Positions 32,973 through 42,495 of a DNA stretch of 64,000 bases are shown one piece after another (within the stretch, counting starts at the first letter, position 1; each line of letters starts with the position of its first letter). Position numbers and translations under genes: made by a program. The notes below the pieces were generated by a model, which was not told the origin of the DNA, did no database searches, and worked only from the letters and a program-made list of their open reading frames with translations. Origin of the DNA: Lentinula raphanica (Eukaryota; Basidiomycota; Agaricomycetes; Agaricales; Omphalotaceae); NCBI GenBank assembly GCA_027919835.1, contig JANVFP010000056.1, forward strand, positions 22,501 to 86,500, in the 5' to 3' direction.

Positions 32973-33710
32973 TAGAGATGCTCACAAGTGGCAAGTGTTG
33001 ACAAGTACTCGTGAGTTTATTCGTACTCGTGACTCGCGAGTCGAGTGTATACTCGAGTCACGATCATCAAATTGTGTTGACAAGTACTCGTGCAATTTAT
33101 TCGCGAGTATTCTCCTGTACTCGTGAGTATCTCTACTATTAACCCTGCACATGACTTTTCTCAGTGGCTATGTGCCTATTATAAATTTTTGTGTTAGAGT
33201 CACAGCCACTGCCTATTATAATTATTAGGAGAAAAGGAGTAATATAGCCTAACATATGTCAGATGTAAGAAAATGTGAATGGTGAAGTGGTTAAAGGCGC
33301 TGACTCTGGACTAAGGTCAGCCTTCCTTTAACTTCCTTCAGAGTTCAATTCCCCCTCATGGCAACTTTACCTAGCAGTAAATCTGTACATTGTTCTTGTT
33401 CTTGCTTCAAAGCATGTTAATACATGTTTCGGTACTGTATATTTATTAAAAGCTATGAAAATTAAGGTAACGAGTATTAAAACACTCGAGTGTATTTTTC
33501 AATACTCGAGTCTTTCCTCTATATACTCGAGTAGACACTCGAGTCACAATTTGAATAATTTACCTTGAATATTCGTGGCACTCGCACTCGAGTGTCTGTT
33601 ACTTAGAAACACTCGAGTATAGACTCGAGTCACAGTTGCTGATTTTGAGTGACGAATATTTGTGTCACGAGTGGCAAGTACACTCGAGTGTGCACTCGTG
33701 AGCACCTCTA
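32973..33710. mobile_element. Non-autonomous hAT-like element (738 bp)
   Basis: Ends TAGAGATGCTCAC and, read inward from the right, TAGAGGTGCTCAC. The 8-bp target duplication is GTAGAGGC (32965-32972 and 33711-33718). Both features are typical of the hAT superfamily. Subterminal regions are full of ACTCGAGT and CTCGTGAGT repeats. No transposase. It carries a tRNA-like stretch in its middle. Confidence 0.8.
33272..33362 (+). other. Degenerate tRNA-like sequence inside the hAT-like element
   Basis: TGGTGAAGTGGTTAAAGGCG resembles a class II A box, and GAGTTCAATTCCCC resembles a B box about 50 nt later. The anticodon arm would need an 11-nt loop and the acceptor ends pair poorly, so it is not a working tRNA gene. 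It may keep a polymerase III promoter. Confidence 0.4.
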
Positions 33711-34308
33711 GTAGAGGCATCAGCGACTTTTTGCCATTCAAGCTGCTGGACTTCGCGTAGAGTCTCCCCAGAAAAATCGGCGTCTTCTTCAAGATAGATG
33801 GATAGAAAGAAAAGGTCGGGGTGCCGATAGACAAAGAGATCAGTGTCAAATGTTACATTGTCATCAGCTTAGAATGGATGATCAATCAGTACTTGATACA
33901 CTTGACCAAATGAGACCACTTACCAGTCACTTCGGTCAATTGAGGACAGAAGAATTCTCTGGCATCGATATCCAATCGAGTGGTGTCTTTGCTAGGGGTG
34001 TTCGAGTGGTTGTCATCGTCTGAGGCCTCTTCAAGGTTTGGAAGACCTTTGGTGTATTGCGCTACAAGGGGCCGCTGCGCCATAAGGCGTTCGTTTGCTG
34101 AATATATGGGGTCTAAACATCAGAAGTCAGTGAGCGTAGACGTAGAGTAGAGCATATGACATACAGGCAATACATATATGAGTTAACGGTGTCATATAAC
34201 CCACAATATCTAAGTTCGCATTGTTCTCGTGTCGCTTGATCACCCCCAATTTACACCATGCCGCATCACGCTTTGGATTCATGATATGGTGGCAATACGC
34301 AGGTTCCA

Positions 34309-34580
34309 CATCAGGAAAAATATTCTCATCTCTAGAGTCCCCAGAGATACCCCCCAATTCCTAGGCTGCTCAGAGATTTTTGTGAACTTTGAAAGATCAA
34401 AAAACATCCTAGAGATCCTGAAAGATCCTGAAAGCATCTGAAAGCACCAGAAAGCACCAGAAAGCACCCAGAGAATTTTTAGAAGCCTCAAAGAACTCAG
34501 ATACTCTAGGCTCTCTGAGACTACCTAAGAATTGGGGGGTATCTCTGGGGACTCTAGAGATGAGAATAATTTTCCTGATG
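34309..34580. mobile_element. MITE M2 (272 bp, CATCAGG family)
   Basis: Ends CATCAGGAAAAATATTCTC and CATCAGGAAAATTATTCTC (read inward) with CA on both flanks. Same size as M1. It sits inside the minus-strand multicopy-family gene. Confidence 0.8.
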
Positions 34581-35192
34581 CACCTGCTGATTGGTGTTGA
34601 CCGCAATGTGAAGACGTTTCAACCCTAGGAAGGAGCTGCCAGTAATTGTGTCAGAGGTGATATAAGATGGGGAAAAGGATAACAAACCATTTCCAGGGGA
34701 CGTAGGACTCCAGACCTCTCTCGAAACTGACAAGTTGCTTCTCATCAGTCAAAAGCTTAGCTTGGTGGACATATAGCTCGCAAGCATCCGGAGTTGGGTC
34801 AGTCCAATGGAGAGGATCATTGATAAGGGTATAAGGCTGATAAACGGCCGGGATACGTGCATGAAGGGGTGAAATGCCTTGAGGTGACCACTCATCTGAG
34901 GAGGGAGGGACTCCTGGTATGGGGCATACCGAAGACGTGCTGGAACACTTTTCGACCTTTGCATGGATGGGGGAAACATGACGATTAACGACTTACCAAA
35001 ATTTCATCCCTCCTTTTAAGTCCTGAGTGTGCATTTTCTTTGGCATACCATTTTGACTTCAACGCCTTCATGAACACTCATGTAGCGCAAAGCGCGTCTT
35101 GCCAGTTTTGACTTGAGGTTTGACCGGAGGGTAGTAGCCCGAGCGATATCCATGCTGAACATACTCTTCTGTGGAGCTTTTGAAGAACTCAT

Positions 35193-35840
35193 GTCAGAAG
35201 ATACAGTTCATTCTTCACAACCACATGTGCTCACTGAGACTGAGTGGTGATAAAGACCTGAATTTTTGAATTTAGAGAAGAGGAGAAGTGGCCTAATCTA
35301 TAAGAGGAAATAACGCTGTATGTCTCATCATAGTCACAACTTTTGGGCCTAAAATACTTTGAACCCATTGAATCACTAACGGCTTCATTCCATCAACCGA
35401 TTTGCATTGCTACGGTTGCCTTCGAAGCGCTTTTCAGTCTTCCTGGACCTTTTTGATGGGATCGAGTAATACCCATCGACTATGGACTCCCTGCCTAAAA
35501 ATGGGGTCTTCAGAAAGCCCTGGGTGAAATTCGGGTAAAACTGGCAATTTTTGGTCAATTTTTGGTTCGGATAAAAGTGATCCTTCGAGGGCACAAACAT
35601 TTTGGTGGGCTGCCGGGGGTCCTGTGTGTAGGTGCATCTCCAGACTCCGAGTATCTTGATTTGCAGCATCAAGGGGTTCCGGCTGGTTCCGGCGGGTCTC
35701 AGAACAACGTTGGGTCTCTATGAGAATGGAGCAACCCTACGGCTCCTACGGAAGGACAGCGAAGCACATGGAGAATCGAGATACACGGTATCAAGCATCC
35801 CATTGACCGCCGCTTGAACTATCCCAACATTGTCCCCTTC
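35193..35840. other. Intergenic region upstream of secreted-protein gene A
   Basis: Short open frames on both strands (for example minus 35672-35385) are not recognised and have no clear coding character. No repeat boundary was found. Confidence 0.35.
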
Positions 35841-35846
35841 CTCTCA

Positions 35847-35898
35847 TATATAAAGCCTGAAATCATTTGAACCATTTTCCCCTTCAGAGCTGGTCTCC
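35847..35898 (+). promoter_or_regulatory. Core promoter of gene A
   Basis: TATATAAA at 35847-35854, then the motif CCCCTTCAGAGCTGGTCTCC at 35879-35898, about 100 nt before the ATG. Nearly the same motif precedes genes B and C. Confidence 0.6.
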
Positions 35899-35997
35899 TT
35901 CATCGAACAACTGCTAACACGGATTTCACGCACTTCTCTCTTCAAAAACGTTCAATGCTCATCAGCTTCTTTGACAATTCCACCACTGCTACTACTT

Positions 35998-36814
35998 ATG
36001 ACTTGTTCTATCTCATCTCGAACACTTGCTATCTTGTTCGTCGGAGCAGCCATTTCTTCCGGCGTTCTTGCTGCTCCTACAAGTTTTGCCGGACAGGGTT
36101 CGCTGTCCGTACGCCAGTCCCCAGAATTTGCTACGCTCCAACGTCGTGGAGATAATCATGCCAATATTGGTCCGCGACGAGTACGTCTTCTGTCCTCGCA
36201 TTGCTTCGATACGAGTCCTGATGTTATGATCTTAGAATGGCATTGATCTTACCTTTGAGCTTTCGAATCAGGATGGGGAGCATGGTAAAGACGTGAGTGC
36301 ACGGTCTATGTTTCTTGCTGGCATTCTGTCTAAACATCAGATGCACATTTATGCTTCGTAGCCAAACAGCTCAGTCTTTGACACCTTGGAGGACCGAGCT
36401 GATCTCTCGGAACGCAGCTTGCCACCCACGGCGGCGCAGGTGTGTATCACAGACTTCTGGTTATTGTTTGGCTCTCCTTAAAGTTCTCATGGTCAGTTGA
36501 AGCTGCGGGCAAGAACGTCACACTGCCAGTTGGACGATGATGCACAAGCGATCGAAGCAATGCGGGAGGCATATTCTACAGCGCGTCAGAAAGAACGCAA
36601 CATCAGAAGTGATATCGCAGCACTTGAGCAGATAAAACAAAGGGCGTTACTGGCATTGAACTCAATGAACATGAATCCTAGTGCTTCGACCGAAAAAAGG
36701 CCGGTGGCTACATTCAACAATCTCCAAGCTGGTAGCTTGATATCGTTGCTCGAATTGAAGCGTAACGACCTCCAGAAAGAGGCTCAATTAGAGAGCGGTC
36801 CTAGAGAGGCGTGA
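35998..36814 (+). CDS. Small secreted protein A (211 aa)
   Basis: Exons 35998-36180, 36236-36292, 36362-36439 and 36497-36814, all joins in phase 0 with GT...AG introns. The N terminus, MTCSISSRTLAILFVGA, is a signal peptide with likely cleavage after VLAA. The mature start reads APTSFAGQGSLSVRQ, and LQRRGD follows. The last exon is helical (residues about 107-211) with one cysteine. It is a member of a three-gene local family with B (39057) and C (62702), which share the signal peptide, the GSLSV block, the RRGD-like block, exon pattern and promoter motif, while C-terminal exons have diverged. Function unknown. Secreted, fast-changing proteins of this sort are often considered effector candidates. 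Confidence 0.75.
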
Positions 36815-38925
36815 AGAGAGGTGAAGAGATGTTGTGTTAACATACTCTGCGCAAACCCTGAAGTACATATATGATATTGCATGGAGGACTCTTGTCAAGG
36901 CTGTAGTTCATAACGGCCACTGTTGCATAGAATTCATTTGTTGGCAGAGTGCTGTGCACTTTCGAATCTTATACAAAGAGCGAGCGAGTTGTACCCTACG
37001 GATAGCAGAATGAGCGTACAAAGTATGTTTGTTGCTTTTCGACCTTCGGCGATACAGTCTGGTGTGAATGCAGAGCGTCAACAACGCGGAATGATGAAGG
37101 TTGAAAAGAGGTACAGCTAACCTTAGTATTTGTGCAGCATACGAAGTTTGCTCTTTAACGACTCTAGGACGTTCCATACTTGACTGGTCGAAGATGTAGG
37201 GAACTGTTACGTGTAACGCGGCTAGAGTTGGTCTCTCCGAGTCCTTCAACTATGGAAAACTCAGTCACTGAATCATGTGGATTGTACGGTGTTGCATCGA
37301 CTCACCGGCGTCTCCATCAACCATCCTGCGACATGTAGATAAGATGTGATCGATTGCGCCGATAACGCGTTATAGTGTTACAGGTGTGTTGCCTCAGGGA
37401 CTGAACTTGCGTTCCGTATGCGCAAGAAGTGGCATGAGAGCTTTCTGTGTCGCTCTTTCGGAGTCTTCAGAGCCTGCTATACTAGACAAGACGACGAACC
37501 CGGCTGGATTGTGTGGCCGGTATTGGATATTCACCCGGAGGATATGTGGTATCATACAAAACTTGAGTGAACAAAGATACCTAGAGGGTCGACGATGGTC
37601 AGCGGGGCATACTATGCTAATGGCCAGACCAAAACACAAAGCAGCTCACCGATTGTTCTGTAAGTGGTTGGCTGGTTGATTATTGGTTTCGAGGCAGCTG
37701 TTGGTAATGCCGGTGTCGCTGGTCTGAGGAAGTAAGGTTTCGAATGTGTTTCGTAGGTTCGCGTTCAACAAAAATGATACGTCCAGCACCTGCCCATTGA
37801 CCGTTCTACCTAGGTTCAAGCTCCAAGTTGTTGACATGCTTCCGGGGTCTTTTGCTACGATAGTCATTCACGAAAATGTCGCTGGGTTATATCCTACGAG
37901 CCACTACGAGGTCCGAGTGAGCCGAGTTTTGATTGTTGACTGTGAGCTATCCGGAAAAATCGTAGCTTGATGAACGGCTCGGAAGGTCACTTGAGGGGGT
38001 CCAAGTCGTTTTGAATTTGTTTGGTGAGTGACTCAAGAGTAGTGAAATGTATCATGCAAAATAGAGGAGATGATATTGAACTCGAGCAGGTAGCTTTGAG
38101 AGGCTAGGAGAGCTCAGAGGCGGTAGGAGGTGGCTAGCGTAAAAGGTAATTCGAGCGCTTACAAAGAGTCGGCTAAGCGCTCATCAACATCACTCACTCT
38201 CACTCACTCTCAGCCAACATATTCAGGCGAAACACAACACTGGCTATTCAGCCTCAACGCAACCTTGATGTTCACTTTTGTGGTCCGTGACTAGGTTGGA
38301 CGAACATTGACTCAACCGAGCTTTCCCTCGTTATGCTAACACTACCCATCCACTTCAACATTCCGACGCTCAAGCAGGCCTGACCGTAGACTCAACTTCA
38401 ACTCAGCAAAGCTCAAAGTTCAAACGACGTACGCCAGACAACGCCCGCACTGCTAAGGCCAAGGGTTTGCGGATAAGCTGGGATCTATTGTTTAGGAGAA
38501 CGACGATGGTGGACTTCTGGAGATGGTGAGTGAAATTTCCAGTGCCCGTCATTCAATTCGAGCACATGCTGATCAAAGATAGATTCGAACTTGGAACAAA
38601 TCGCTCATCTTCTGTCCTCACTGGCTTCGGATCGGGCACTTGTGGGTTGCTTGACCAATATGAGATCCACTATTACACCGAGCCATGTTACCGCAACAGT
38701 ATGCTGTACTTTGCCAATTTCCTGCATACCAGCAGCCTGCGGGAATGACTAGTGAGCATTTTCACTTCGAAAACCGATGCTGTCCCCATCTGACATTCAA
38801 AGTGAGCAATTTGCCTGTCAAAGACATTGAGCATCTCTTCGATCGATGATCGATTGGGACTACCAAGGACTACCACAGCCCCGTCCCTCCTCCCCCCTCA
38901 ATCGTTCTGCTCTACATATCTACAT
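36815..38925. other. Intergenic region between genes A and B
   Basis: About 2.1 kb with only short unrecognised frames on both strands and a CACTCACTCTC microsatellite near 38190. No terminal repeats or coding motifs were found. A missed small gene cannot be excluded. Confidence 0.4.
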
Positions 38926-38929
38926 AAAG

Positions 38930-38970
38930 GCCTCGAACCATACTTTCCTTTTCCCTCAGAGCTGGTCTCC
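38930..38970 (+). promoter_or_regulatory. Core promoter of gene B
   Basis: TACATAAAGGCCTCGAACC followed by CCCTCAGAGCTGGTCTCC (ending 38970), 87 nt before the ATG. It parallels the promoters of A and C. Confidence 0.6.
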
Positions 38971-39056
38971 CCTTTTCTCGCAGGACCGAAGCCACACTCT
39001 ATCTTCTCCAAAAACATTCCATGTCCTCTTCACAAAAAAGTCCCACCGCTAGTACT

Positions 39057-39877
39057 ATGACTCGCTCGGCTGCCTTTCAAGCACTCGCTATCTTGCTTGT
39101 CGGAACTGCTGTCTCTTCCAGCGTTCTTGCTGCTCCTACTTTGGTCGGACAGGGCTCACTGTCCGTATGCCAGACCCCAGACCTTCCTATGCTCCATCAT
39201 TGCGGAGATGAGCATGTTCATGGCGTTTCTCCACGAGTATGCTTCGCATTTGCTCGGCGTTCTGGTTCTAATCTTGTTTTTCATCTTTAGAATGATCTCG
39301 ATAGTACAGTCGCATCCGAGGATCTAGATCAAGAATTGGATGTCGGGGTGCACGGCGAGGATGTAAGTGGATGGTCTCCTTTTCCGGCTACTCTCTGCTT
39401 CGTCTCAACATCGACTTCTAGCCCAGCGTCTCAATCTCCTCTGTCAATCGGGGACAACGAGTCAAGCTCTCGACACGTGGACCCACCGTATTCAGGGAAC
39501 CACTGACGAACAAAGAGGTGTGCCACTTTAGATTTTGAACGCTTGTTTCATCCCTCACAATCTTCATATCTCATCTCACTTCTCGTATCCAGATTTCTGC
39601 AATATTGACTCAGCAATGGAATGATGTTAAAAAACTCAAAACATACAAGGACAAAGTTGATGAGATCTTGAATAATGGTGCCAAGGACGGGGACATTGAG
39701 ACGGTGCTCAACGAACTCGGGAAGATATCGAGGAGTGCAGAACAGGCTATTCGATCTCTTGGATCTGCGTATCGGCCCTTGGAGTACACTGCTTATCAGT
39801 CTAAAATCTTGATTCAGGCGTTGCTCAACGGCAGGTACATTAGTGAACCCCAGTCACCCCCTGATATGAATGATTGA
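39057..39877 (+). CDS. Small secreted protein B (210 aa)
   Basis: Exons 39057-39236, 39291-39362, 39422-39517 and 39593-39877, all in phase 0. Starts MTRSAAFQALAILLVGTA, a signal peptide ending near VLAAP. The mature N terminus has VGQGSLSVCQTPD, and HHCGDEHV replaces the RRGD-like block of A and C. Exon 2 is acidic. The last exon (94 residues) is helical and charged. An in-frame ATG at 39021 would add 12 residues, but comparison with gene C favours 39057. Paralog of A and C. Confidence 0.75.
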
Positions 39878-40470
39878 ATGCTGTATATATCAACTCAAAG
39901 ATCGTTGTACCAATCAGCTTAAGGAAAATAAGCACTAGGTATCATTATCATTCGTAATCCTAGCTAGTCCCTGCATGGCGGTAAGTGACTGACTTCTATA
40001 CACAGTGTGTACGTTTGAACGAGTGAGGCACTTTGAAGGGCACTAACGCTCCATCCTTCGGGAGACAATCAATCCTTTCATCATCCGGAGGTGAGTGATT
40101 TTTTCAAGGGATGAACATTGAGCATTGTTTCAATCGACGGGACTATCAGGGATTATCAGAGCATCATCCCTTCCTTCGGAAATTTTTGCTAGAACATCAA
40201 AGTCTCTCGAACCAGATAGTCGAATGATACTCTACAGAAATGAGTACTAGCCCTTACGCAGTGCATATCGTGCCGCGCGGCGGGAGTGACTATTGGCAAT
40301 TTGGTATCAACCTATGCCTAGTAGTATGTACCTTTGTGCGAGTATAATACTTGATGACGCCTTTAGTTCGAATTCCCTATCCGAGGATGGTAATAACTAA
40401 CGAGCATCTCCCCAATCGACAGGACACTCAGTTGGACTCAGATCACAGCCCATCGGAAAAACTGCTGCAC
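39878..40470. other. Intergenic region downstream of gene B
   Basis: No gene or repeat recognised. Confidence 0.4.
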
Positions 40471-40472
40471 AT

Positions 40473-40533
40473 GTACATAACGGCCTCAAACCGTACGATT
40501 TATTTCCCCCTCAGAGCTGGTCTCCTCACACAC
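40473..40533 (+). promoter_or_regulatory. Orphaned promoter of gene C
   Basis: TACATAACGGCCTCAAACC and CCCCTCAGAGCTGGTCTCC (40507-40525) match the promoters of A and B. The sequence then runs into CTCACACAC, where gypsy3 is inserted. Beyond gypsy3, ACACACACAC continues at 62621. The original motif-to-ATG distance would be about 89 nt, against 87 in gene B. Confidence 0.65.
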
Positions 40534-40670
40534 TGTAGTAGTGGGAAGTGGCGGTCACGTGTTTGATTGGTCATAATATTAGCGCGTAGAAGTACGTCGA
40601 ACGGTAGTAAAAGTAGGTAATCGAATAATCTTTATCATCGACGTCCAAGCTGGCTCGCTGGACTACTCCA
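40534..40670 (+). repeat. gypsy3 5' LTR
   Basis: 137 bp, identical to 62484-62620. Confidence 0.9.
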
Positions 40671-40673
40671 TTG

Positions 40674-40690
40674 TGGTGCTGAGAGTGCGA
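40674..40690 (+). other. gypsy3 primer-binding site (tRNA type)
   Basis: TGGTGCTGAGAGTGCGA starts three bases after the LTR. The TGG start fits pairing with a tRNA 3' CCA end, unlike the self-primer of gypsy1 and gypsy2. Confidence 0.55.
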
Positions 40691-40790
40691 TCCAAACACT
40701 GCCTTGTTCACTATTGCCTTTTGCTATTGCCTTTTGCCTCTGCTTGTTGACAGCTGTGTTGCTTTGTGACACGAAAAAAAAAAAATCCTT

Positions 40791-42190
40791 TTGCCTCTTC
40801 AAACCGAAAATCTGGCTCCGTTGCGAGACGCGCAGGGTCGATTCATATCAGCTTCCAATCCGGCCACCGCAGACGACTCAAACAGCTCTACCGATAACAA
40901 TCACACTTCGTATAGCCAAACGCGGCTCAATCATTGGTTCCAAAAACAGCAACAGCCTTTGCCGGGTGTACCGGCAGCAACTAAACGAGCGGAATCTCCA
41001 GTCATGGTGGATACCAAAATCAGCGAATTCGGCGGGGATATCGACGAGAAACAGAACCCCGTGGATTTCGAGAGAGCATTTCTCAGGACGATGCGAGCGT
41101 CGAGGGTCGAAAAGGCGGAATATGTCAAGGAATTCGAGCTATATCTGAAGCATGGGAGCCCAGCAGATGCCTGGTATGCGGAGAAGGCTCCAACGTTGGG
41201 GGACTGGGATGCCTTTATTGCTGCTTTCCGCATCCAGTTTCCAGCGCCAAAGGTTCAGGCTCGCACTCCAATGGAATACGAGCGTATTTTGGTGGAGTTG
41301 AGGTTAGACGAGGATAAAATGTTGGAGAGACACCAAGAAACTCACAACTATATGTGGCGCTGGTTTGCTGATGAGTTGTTGAGGTACGCAAAGTTGGCGA
41401 AGGTAGATTCTGGATGCTCGTCAATTATTGCAGTGCGGGATGCTTTGCCTTATGCTCTGAAGTGCAAAGTAGGCGACGAGCACGGTAGCTGGACCTCATT
41501 CGTCAAAGCCATCAAGGCTGTGCAGAAACAGGATATCGAGGAGGGCATGGAACGAAAGAAGTTTTTGGAGAGGGCCAGAGAGCGGACTGTGACAGAGGCA
41601 GTCATGGCAAGTAAAAAGTTCTGGGATTCAGCTCTGCAGATTCCAGAGTCGCCATCGAAGGCATTGGGCCGCTCTTTCTCAGGTATGGGCTTGGAGAGTG
41701 GACATCGTGCAAGTTTCGGGAGTGGTCAACGTGGTGGGTTTGGGAGCAGAGGTGGCCATGCTGGAGGTAGAGGGCCATTTCATCTAGCAACGTTGTCGGA
41801 GGATCAGGTTGCCACTCTGGCAAGGAACGCCAATTTGCTACCTCACCATCCTGACACTGTCGAAGGTCAGCGCGCGTATCGGGAGCAGTTAGCCAGTTGG
41901 GCTCGGCAGTGGGGAAGAGAAGCTGTGATCAATTTTCAGAAGCCAGTACCGCTTACTCCAGGTACAGCACCCATCTGTTCAGGGGAGTGTTATAACTGTG
42001 GCATGCGGGGCCATCAAGGAAGATCTTGTACGGCGACTGGGGCTCAGGCATTAGGGCCACGCGAGAGGGAGTGGAGAGTCTTGTGTGGGAGACACTTACC
42101 TAGGGCTTTGCCAATGGCAGATCGACCACGGGCTGTGAACAGTGTCATGGATGCAGAGTTCGAAGCTTGGGCTAGCGCAGATTTGGGAAA
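40791..42190 (+). pseudogene. gag: gypsy3 gag
   Basis: The open frame begins after a run of twelve A (40774-40785) without an ATG. The first in-frame ATG is 41004, yet the part before it (LRDAQGRFIS and so on) looks coding, so the true start may have been lost to slippage in the A run. It contains a capsid-like region (about 41080-41600), a Gly/Arg-rich linker and a zinc knuckle, CYNCGMRGHQGRSC. Element K cuts the frame at 42190. Beyond K the same frame would continue a few codons and stop at 57725, with the protease in another frame, so gag and pol were joined by frameshifting. Confidence 0.75.
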
Positions 42191-42333
42191 CAGCTGTAGC
42201 TGTAACTCCTACGCATAACAAGTGGGCAACTGCCTGAGGCCCGTTTTGCATAACAGTGGGGCACTAACCCACCCACTCAAAACCTATATGGGGGGCATAT
42301 AGGAATGGTCCTACCGGCTCCTCGGCATGCTTA
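42191..42333 (+). repeat. K left terminal inverted repeat
   Basis: Pairs with 57561-57701. Its outer 30 bp also match the ends of element B (31657, 32170). Confidence 0.85.
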
Positions 42334-42495
42334 CCTACACTCACTGCATATATGGGGGCTCGAAAATGGCTTCGGCGCTGGCTCGGCATGCTTACGTTTC
42401 ACAGTAATCCTTCTTTTTTTCTCGAATTAATTTTAATTCCAGGTTACTTGGGCGCTTACCCAGGTTACCTCTCATCACCTACCTCTACGTATCCC

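Larger units (their letters stand above)
32171..35192 (-). pseudogene. Gene of an agaric multicopy family, broken by M1, M2 and a hAT-like element
   Basis: Coding pieces on the minus strand run from about 35192 (MSSSKAPQKSMFSMDIARA) through 34960-34600 (PQGISPLHARIPAVYQPYTL, DPLHWTDPTPDACELYVHQA), 34290-34140 (WCKLGVIKRHENNANLDIVG), 34083-33920, 33870-33719 (LFVYRHPDLFFLSIYLEEDA), 32964-32860 and about 32850-32600 (ARYILDVALVQSIL, HPLFNMSRDTTPR, FLARGTIQAVHMHGAHLSGT). I recognise the order as a multicopy agaric family of unknown function. Removing the hAT-like element with one 8-bp duplication joins VADAST to QVASSSMQQR in frame. The insertions, and apparent frame problems near 35000, make this copy non-functional. 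The 3' end is unclear. Confidence 0.5.

Noticed and set aside
33272..33362. Functional tRNA gene
   Set aside because: The anticodon loop is too large and the acceptor stem does not pair; it lies inside a mobile element.
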